64,000 bases of DNA. Source: Streptomyces sp. NBC_00691 (GTDB taxonomy: Bacteria; Actinomycetota; Actinomycetes; Streptomycetales; Streptomycetaceae). Below are positions 58,985 to 64,000 of this stretch, piece by piece. Location of the stretch: NCBI RefSeq assembly GCF_036226665.1, contig NZ_CP109007.1:4628501-4692500 (forward strand), given 5' to 3'. The stretch's first letter is position 1, and every line of letters starts with the position of its first letter. The position numbers were made by a program, and so were the translations under genes. The notes under the pieces were generated by a model, which searched no databases, had not been told where the DNA came from, and saw nothing but the letters and a program-made list of their open reading frames with translations.

Positions 58985-59420
58985 GTCGCGGGGCCTCGGC
59001 GACGGCCAGCAGTTGTCGCGGTGTCACCGGCGCCGACACGTTCTCGGGTTCGACGGAGAGCCGGACGCGGCTCCCGCCGTACAGGAAGGTCACGTACGAC
59101 CCCGGCGTCTCCAACGCGTTGACCGGCACCGAGCGCAGCTGCGCCGGACGGTCCCCGTCGAACGTCACGGCCTCGCACCTGACCGAGCAGGGCCGCCACC
59201 CGCTGCTGGTGGGCGGCGAGGCGCTCGCGCTCCGACCCGGACAGGCCGTCGGGGTCGTCCCGCGGGATGATCCGCCGGCCGGTCCGTCCGCCCGTCCGTG
59301 GGCCGTCCCGTCCGGTGCCGGGCCGGCCGGGCCGTCCGCCGGGCCGGGCCCCGCCCCGGATGCGGCGCCGGGCCCCGCCCCGGGCGCGGGTCCCGGTCTC
59401 GCCTCGGTCGGTATCGCCAT
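58985..59420 (-). pseudogene. Frame-disrupted minus-strand gene
   Basis: Two stretches with strong coding signal lie in different frames. The first, IIPRDDPDGLSGSERERLAA and HQQRVAALLGQV, spans about 59180-59285. The second, VTFDGDRPAQLRSVPVNALE and TPGSYVTFLYGGSRVRLSVE, runs from about 59175 to 58990. The switch falls in GTGCGAGGCC near 59171-59180. Restoring a lost CG dinucleotide (GTGCGCGAGGCC) would join them as VREAVTFDG. No stop is reached in the second frame before the convergent gene, so the true end is unclear. A sequencing error is equally possible. Confidence 0.45.
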
Positions 59421-59548
59421 CGCACCCCTGCCTTCCTCGCCGGCGTGCGCCGGCGGCTGTCATGCACTCACCCCGTCCTTGAGCGCGTTCGGGTCCGAAA
59501 GGTCGAAGCGGTACCAGGACGAATTCGGGCGGCTGCCACAATGGCCGG

Positions 59549-60244
59549 GTGACCCGAGCTTCCCTGGACAAGCAGCCGCACGAAGTCGCCTCGATGTTCG
59601 ACGACGTGGCGGAGAACTACGACCTCACGAACGACGTGCTCTCCCTGGGCCAGGACCGACGCTGGCGCAAGGAGGTCGCGAAGGCGGTCGACGCGCGCCC
59701 CGCGCAGAAGATCCTGGACCTGGCCGCCGGCACGGCCACCTCCTCGCAGCCCTTCGCCCGCGCGGGCGCGTACGTCGTGCCCTGCGACTTCTCCCTCGGG
59801 ATGCTCCGGGTCGGCAAGAAGAACCACCCGTGGATGCCGTTCACGGCCGGTGACGGCACGAAGCTGCCGTTCCGCGACGACGTGTTCGACGCGGTCACTA
59901 TCTCCTTCGGCCTGCGGAACATCCAGGACACCGAGCAGGCGCTGCGCGAGATGTACCGCGTGACCAAGCCCGGAGGCCGGGTCGTCATCAGCGAGTTCTC
60001 GCACGCCACCTGGGCGCCGTTCCGCACGGTGTACGAGGAGTACCTGATGCGCGCCCTGCCGCCGGTGGCCCGCGCGGTCTCCTCGAACCCGGACGCGTAC
60101 GTGTACCTGGCCGAGTCGATCCGCTCCTGGCCCGACCAGCCGACCCTGGCGGGCCTGCTCCAGAAGGCCGGCTGGTCGCGGGTGGCCTGGCGGAACCTGA
60201 CCGGCGGCATCGTCGCCCTCCACCGGGGCTTCAAGCCCGCCTGA
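59549..60244 (+). CDS. menG: Demethylmenaquinone methyltransferase
   Basis: Protein of 231 residues (UbiE/MenG family), GTG start. The SAM-binding motif is ILDLAAGTATSSQPFARAGA. DVAENYDLTNDVLSLGQDRR at the N terminus and ISFGLRNIQDTEQALREMYR are family hallmarks. It adds the methyl group in the last step of menaquinone synthesis. The gene is close to mqnA and mqnC and, further on, to nuo, which uses the product. Confidence 0.93.
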   Translation: MTRASLDKQPHEVASMFDDVAENYDLTNDVLSLGQDRRWRKEVAKAVDARPAQKILDLAAGTATSSQPFARAGAYVVPCDFSLGMLRVGKKNHPWMPFTAGDGTKLPFRDDVFDAVTISFGLRNIQDTEQALREMYRVTKPGGRVVISEFSHATWAPFRTVYEEYLMRALPPVARAVSSNPDAYVYLAESIRSWPDQPTLAGLLQKAGWSRVAWRNLTGGIVALHRGFKPA

Positions 60245-60267
60245 CCCCTGGCGCGTCCGGCCGGGCG

Positions 60268-60390
60268 CTACTTCACGTGGAGCCCGTGGCCGCCCACGCC
60301 CGTGTACACGGCGTCCGCCACGTCCGGGTGCACGGGCGTCCCGTCGTGGTGCGGACGCACGAATCCCGCTCCGTCTCCCTCGGCCCGCAC
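60268..60390 (-). CDS. Possible 40-residue protein, unknown
   Basis: Short frame from GTG 60390, convergent with menG, with almost only G/C in third positions. The sequence includes FVRPHHDGTPVHPDVADAVY and ends TGVGGHGLHVK. No clear ribosome site (AAGGA is only 2 nt away) and no family recognised. It may be longer, as the frame is open upstream. Confidence 0.35.
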   Translation of the reverse strand: MRAEGDGAGFVRPHHDGTPVHPDVADAVYTGVGGHGLHVK

Positions 60391-60492
60391 GGTCCTTCGG
60401 GTGGCCCTCCGGACGGTCCGCGACCCGCCCCCATAGACTGCCCCGGTACGTCCGTACCGCCCCCTACCGTCGAGTCTTCGGGAGAATCCGCC

Positions 60493-61779
60493 GTGACCGA
60501 GCAGCCCCTCTCCGAGCACAGCGCAGATGTGATCGTCGTCGGGGCGGGCCCGGCCGGCTCGACCACCGCGTACTACCTCGCCAAGGCCGGACTGGACGTC
60601 CTCCTCCTGGAGAAGACGGCGTTCCCCCGCGAGAAGGTCTGCGGCGACGGCCTCACCCCCCGCGCCACCAAGCAGCTCGTCTCCATGGGCATCGACATCT
60701 CCGAAGAGGCCGGCTGGCTGCGGAACAAGGGCCTGCGGATCATCGGCGGCGGCGTCCGCCTGGAGCTCGACTGGCCGGAACTCGCCTCGTTCCCGGACTA
60801 CGGACTCGTCCGCAAGCGCGACGACTTCGACGAGCAGCTCGCCCGCCAGGCCCAGAAGGCCGGCGCGCGCCTCTACGAGCGCTGCAACGTGGGCGCCCCG
60901 ATCATCGACGACCGTACGGGCCGGATCACCGGTGTCCACGCCAAGCTCGGCGACGAGAAGCGCGAGGTCACCTTCCACGCCCCGCTCGTCGTCGCCGCCG
61001 ACGGAAACTCCACCCGGATCTCCCTGGCGATGGGCCTGCACCGGCGCGAGGACCGGCCCATGGGCGTGGCCGTACGGACGTACTTCACGAGCCCCCGGCA
61101 CGACGACGACTACCTGGAGTCCTGGCTGGAGCTGTGGGACCGGCGCGGTCCGCAGGACCGGCTCCTGCCCGGCTACGGCTGGATCTTCGGCATGGGCGAC
61201 GGCACGTCCAACGTCGGCCTCGGCATCCTCAACTCCTCGAAGGCCTTCCGCGAGCTGGACTGGCGCGAGGTCCTCAAGGCCTGGTGCGCCTCGATGCCGG
61301 AGGACTGGGGCTTCACCCCGGAGAACATGACGATGCCGATCCGCGGCGCCGCCCTCCCGATGGCCTTCAACCGTCAGCCGCACTACACCAAGGGCCTGCT
61401 GCTCGTCGGTGACGCCGGCGGCCTCGTCAACCCGTTCAACGGCGAGGGCATCGCGTACGCCATGGAGTCCGGCCAGATCGCGGCCGACGTCATCGTCCAG
61501 GCACACGCCCGCGCGACCCCCGCCCAGCGCGAACTCGCCCTGCGGAACTACCCGCAGGTCCTCAAGGACACCTACGGCGGGTACTACACGCTCGGCCGCG
61601 CCTTCGTGAAGCTCATCGGCAACCCGAAGGTCATGAAGATCGCGACCCAGCGGGGTCTGACCCACCCGATGCTGATGAAGTTCACGCTGAAGATGCTGGC
61701 GAACCTCACCGACCCCACGGGCGGCGACGCCATGGACCGCATCATCAACGGTCTGTCGAAGGTCGCCCCGAAGGCCTGA
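60493..61779 (+). CDS. Geranylgeranyl reductase family FAD-dependent oxidoreductase
   Basis: Protein of 428 residues from GTG 60493 (GGGAGA upstream). FAD motif DVIVVGAGPAGSTTAYYLAK; the CGDGLTPRATKQL segment and VGDAGGLVNPFNGEGIAYAM are typical of the geranylgeranyl-reductase family, which includes the menaquinone reductase MenJ that saturates one prenyl unit. Next to menG, a role in partial reduction of the menaquinone side chain is the best guess; archaeol- or chlorophyll-type reduction is unlikely in this organism. A terminator follows. Confidence 0.87.
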   Translation: MTEQPLSEHSADVIVVGAGPAGSTTAYYLAKAGLDVLLLEKTAFPREKVCGDGLTPRATKQLVSMGIDISEEAGWLRNKGLRIIGGGVRLELDWPELASFPDYGLVRKRDDFDEQLARQAQKAGARLYERCNVGAPIIDDRTGRITGVHAKLGDEKREVTFHAPLVVAADGNSTRISLAMGLHRREDRPMGVAVRTYFTSPRHDDDYLESWLELWDRRGPQDRLLPGYGWIFGMGDGTSNVGLGILNSSKAFRELDWREVLKAWCASMPEDWGFTPENMTMPIRGAALPMAFNRQPHYTKGLLLVGDAGGLVNPFNGEGIAYAMESGQIAADVIVQAHARATPAQRELALRNYPQVLKDTYGGYYTLGRAFVKLIGNPKVMKIATQRGLTHPMLMKFTLKMLANLTDPTGGDAMDRIINGLSKVAPKA

Positions 61780-61808
61780 CCACCGGGCGGACCGGGACGG
61801 CACAGGGA

Positions 61809-61841
61809 AAAGCCGTCACTCCCCCGAGGAGTGACGGCTTT
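61809..61841. terminator. Bidirectional terminator hairpin
   Basis: Perfect 14-bp stem AAAGCCGTCACTCC/GGAGTGACGGCTTT with loop CCCGA; the A/T ends suit both convergent genes. Confidence 0.9.
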
Positions 61842-61865
61842 CGCGTGCCGTGAGGTGCGGGTCGG

Positions 61866-62750
61866 TCAGAGGAGACGGACCGCGCCGGAGGGCATGTCCC
61901 AGTCCAGGGAGCGCTCGACGACACCGGTCGACGAGTTCTGCGCGCCGACGTAGTTGCCGCCGCCCACGTAGATCGCGACGTGGTACGAGCCGCTGCGGCT
62001 GCCCCAGTACAGGATGTCGCCCGGCTGGAGGTTGCTCAGGGAGACGGAGGTGCCCATGCTCGACTGGTCGTACGAGATGCGGGGCAGGTCGATGCCGGCC
62101 TCGCGGTAGGCGGCCTGGACGAGACCGGAGCAGTCCCACGAGTTGGGGCCGGTGCCGCCGGTGACGTACGAGTCGCCGACCTGGGCGCGGGCGAAGGCCA
62201 CGATCGCGGCGGCGGAGCCGGAGGGGGCCTGCGTCTGGGAGTCGCCGGAACCGGCCGAGGAGCCGGAGTCCGAGGAGCCGTCGCTCGCGGACGTGGCGGC
62301 GAGCTGGGTGCGCTCGCTCGTGCGGGAGGCGCGCTCCTGCGCTTCCTTGCGCTCCTGCTCGGCCTTGGCGTCCGCCTCGGCCTTGAGGCGGGCCTTCTCG
62401 GCCTTCTCGGCCGCGGCCTTGCGGTCGGCCTGGGCCTTGGCCGTCTTGGCCTCCTGGGCGGCCTTCTGCAGCGCCAGGTTCTCCTGCGTCTGGAGGCTCT
62501 GGTCGAGAGCCTCCTGCTGGGAGGCCTCGGCGGAGGCGGCGACGGCGGAGGCGAGACCGGTGCCGGCCTCGAGGGAGCCCAGGGTGGGCATTTCGATGGT
62601 CTCGGTCACCGGCTCGGCATTCGCCGGCCCGGCAGCACCGGCCACCGCGATGGTGCCGAGGACGCCACCGGCAACTCCGGCTCGCAGCGCGAGCTTCGAG
62701 GCGCTGCGGCGGGGCTTCCGGTGGCTGGGTATGTGAGCGGTGTGGGACAT
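61866..62750 (-). CDS. Secreted NlpC/P60 family endopeptidase
   Basis: Protein of 294 residues. Signal peptide to ~45 (LRAGVAGGVLGTIAVAGAAG). Residues 80-165 are a long coiled coil rich in Ala, Lys, Glu and Gln (EKARLKAEADAKAEQERKEA), then a Ser/Gly linker. The C-terminal 115 residues are the NlpC/P60 domain: Cys in NSWDCSGLVQAAYREAG, His in GSYHVAIYVGGG, and a third residue in GNYVGAQN. It cuts D-Glu-mesoDAP-type bonds in peptidoglycan. The ATG at 62750 is supported by homologous starts, not by an RBS. Confidence 0.9.
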   Translation of the reverse strand: MSHTAHIPSHRKPRRSASKLALRAGVAGGVLGTIAVAGAAGPANAEPVTETIEMPTLGSLEAGTGLASAVAASAEASQQEALDQSLQTQENLALQKAAQEAKTAKAQADRKAAAEKAEKARLKAEADAKAEQERKEAQERASRTSERTQLAATSASDGSSDSGSSAGSGDSQTQAPSGSAAAIVAFARAQVGDSYVTGGTGPNSWDCSGLVQAAYREAGIDLPRISYDQSSMGTSVSLSNLQPGDILYWGSRSGSYHVAIYVGGGNYVGAQNSSTGVVERSLDWDMPSGAVRLL

Positions 62751-63420
62751 GAGGACAACCGCTATCAGGGCTTCACGGTTCCCTTCAAGAAACGTGGGTT
62801 GCGCCACAGTTACGTTCGGAATCTCCTAATCCGCTTCCGTGGCGCCCTTATTGACGCCGTAACGGGCAAATCGGGCACGGCTCATCTGGCCCTTGATCAC
62901 GGGTTTTCAATGAAACGCCCGAATTGCCCGACGCTTACCACCTCTTGACGCGCATGGCCAAGCCCCATGTTTTCGAGAGCTTCGGGGTGTGGCGCACGTC
63001 ACAGATCCGTCTCACGAACGCTCGTGAACGGGCGCACGCGTCCACCGTCGTACGCCGGACCCCCCGACCGGGCGACGGGCGCTGTCTTTATCACCCGGAT
63101 GCGTCCATCGCCAATTTGCCTGTAGTGACCATCACTTGATAGTGCGACACCCCCTCCGAGCAGCGATTTCCGGTCCGGATGTCACATCTGGTGATCACCT
63201 GGGCGCTTCGCGCAACAAGATCACCGCTCATCCGACTTCATGATCCTTCGTCAGGTGGTGGAGATCACAAAGTCGTTGCTGTACCCCGTGTCGCAGATCA
63301 CAGAGGGGCGGGCATAAGATGCGGGGCAGCCGGGCTTGTGAACTGCCTCACATGGGGGCGATCTTTCACGGTCCGGCCGTGCGGTCCAACGGTCAAGGAC
63401 GACTGGAAGGAGCGAGGAGC
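62751..63420. other. 670-bp intergenic region between nlpC and nuoA
   Basis: No convincing gene. TCACGA-ACGC-TCGTGA (63012-63027) is a perfect palindrome. A -10-like TAAGAT (63315-63320) lies before nuoA with a weak -35. Short dyads TCACATCTGGTGA (63183-63195) are present. The minus-strand leader of nlpC was inspected for a c-di-AMP riboswitch core and none was recognised. Confidence 0.5.
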
Positions 63421-63780
63421 GTGAATGCGTACGCGCCCGTCCTCGTGCTCGGTGCCCTGGGTGCGGGGTTTGCGATCTTCTCCGTGGTCATGGCCACGCT
63501 TATCGGGCCAAAGCGGTACAACAGGGCAAAACTTGAGGCGTACGAGTGCGGCATCGAGCCGACACCCACTCCCGCCGGAGGCGGCCGCTTCCCGATCAAG
63601 TACTACCTGACGGCGATGCTCTTCATCGTCTTCGACATCGAGATCGTCTTCCTCTACCCCTGGGCCGTCACGTTCGACGCCCTGGGGCTTTTCGGGCTCG
63701 TGGAGATGCTGCTCTTCGTGCTCACCGTCTTCGTCGCCTACGCGTATGTGTGGCGTCGCGGCGGCCTGGAATGGGACTGA
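63421..63780 (+). CDS. nuoA: NADH-quinone oxidoreductase subunit A
   Basis: Protein of 119 residues with three transmembrane helices. The conserved YECGIEP motif and the FPIKYYLTAMLFIVFDIEIV helix with its two acidic residues are diagnostic. GTG start with GAGGAG at 63412-63417. It is the first gene of the complex I operon, followed 17 bp later by nuoB. Confidence 0.96.
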   Translation: MNAYAPVLVLGALGAGFAIFSVVMATLIGPKRYNRAKLEAYECGIEPTPTPAGGGRFPIKYYLTAMLFIVFDIEIVFLYPWAVTFDALGLFGLVEMLLFVLTVFVAYAYVWRRGGLEWD

Positions 63781-63797
63781 GGGGCTGAGGGGCACCT

Positions 63798-64000
63798 ATG
63801 GGACTCGAAGAGAAACTCCCGAGCGGCTTTCTGCTGACGACGGTCGAACAGGCCGCGGGCTGGGTGCGCAAGGCGTCCGTGTTCCCCGCGACCTTCGGCC
63901 TCGCCTGCTGCGCCATCGAGATGATGACCACCGGAGCCGGCCGGTACGACCTGGCCCGCTTCGGCATGGAGGTCTTCCGCGGCTCACCGCGCCAGGCCGA
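63798..64000 (+). CDS. nuoB: NADH-quinone oxidoreductase subunit B, N-terminal part
   Basis: Starts at ATG 63798 and runs off the window. The first 67 residues include [15 protein letters not shown] sequence (here [14 protein letters not shown]), the first cysteines of the N2 iron-sulfur cluster of complex I. It is translated right after nuoA. Confidence 0.95.

Noticed and set aside
56901..59420. 839-residue open frame on the minus strand, antisense to mqnC
   Set aside because: It covers mqnC in antisense; only its first ~140 residues show coding character and those are treated as the disrupted gene.
62751..63100. c-di-AMP riboswitch upstream of the NlpC/P60 gene
   Set aside because: Such genes often carry one in actinobacteria, but no conserved core was recognisable on the minus strand.
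63180..63420. Rex operator before nuoA
   Set aside because: No TTGTGAA-N4-TTCACAA-like sequence is present; only weak partial matches.

Overview
The window is high-GC (about 72%) chromosomal DNA with G/C at nearly every third codon position, many GTG starts and translationally coupled genes. The gene content points to Streptomyces: futalosine-route menaquinone genes (mqnA, mqnC), a two-domain Ser/Thr kinase, mycothiol-type DinB proteins, a TPR regulator of the NsdA type, a STAS anti-anti-sigma factor and the start of the nuo operon. No rRNA, tRNA, CRISPR array, prophage or integrase was seen. The window opens inside one gene and closes inside nuoB.

Layout. 0-13.9 kb: end of an FG-GAP secreted protein, two GNAT acetyltransferases, an Lrp regulator, an LLM oxidoreductase coupled to a deaminase, an ABC exporter pair, a prim-pol-like gene divergent from an NsdA-like regulator, a proline-rich membrane protein with repeated ATQ motifs, a lipoprotein substrate-binding protein and purU. 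13.9-16.4 kb: a sigma factor with a zinc anti-sigma/MDMPI fusion, next to a STAS antagonist. 16.3-25.3 kb and 31.1-41.1 kb: a catabolic gene set for an unidentified acyl-CoA substrate (acyl-CoA ligase, amidohydrolase, two-subunit acyl-CoA dehydrogenase, cyclase-type hydrolase, SDR, Zn alcohol dehydrogenase, flavin reductase, enoyl-CoA hydratase, NDP-forming acyl-CoA synthetase, FAD monooxygenase, DoxX, DUF35). It is interrupted at 25.4-31.1 kb by MFS transporters and a GlxA-type regulator, and by a 1,234-residue secreted protein. 41.1-54.4 kb: a receptor-like kinase with a lectin domain, three large FG-GAP paralogues, three DinB genes, a HAD phosphatase, and a long inverted-repeat element at 47.8-48.7 kb. 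54.5-64 kb: a secreted M23 peptidase, a cold-shock protein, then the respiratory block mqnA, mqnC, menG, a geranylgeranyl-reductase-type FAD enzyme, an NlpC/P60 peptidase and nuoA-nuoB.

How it fits together. The most notable signal is a 15-bp operator, CTGAC-N5-GTCAG, exact or near-exact, at the start of five separate transcription units between 17.9 and 40.2 kb, all belonging to the catabolic set. This suggests one scattered regulon under a single repressor, probably TetR-type, that is not encoded in the window. The second is an inverted pair of ~360-bp non-coding arms with an exact centre of symmetry at 48258. Each arm carries its own ~130-bp hairpin with compensatory stem changes. The right end makes menaquinone and feeds it to complex I.
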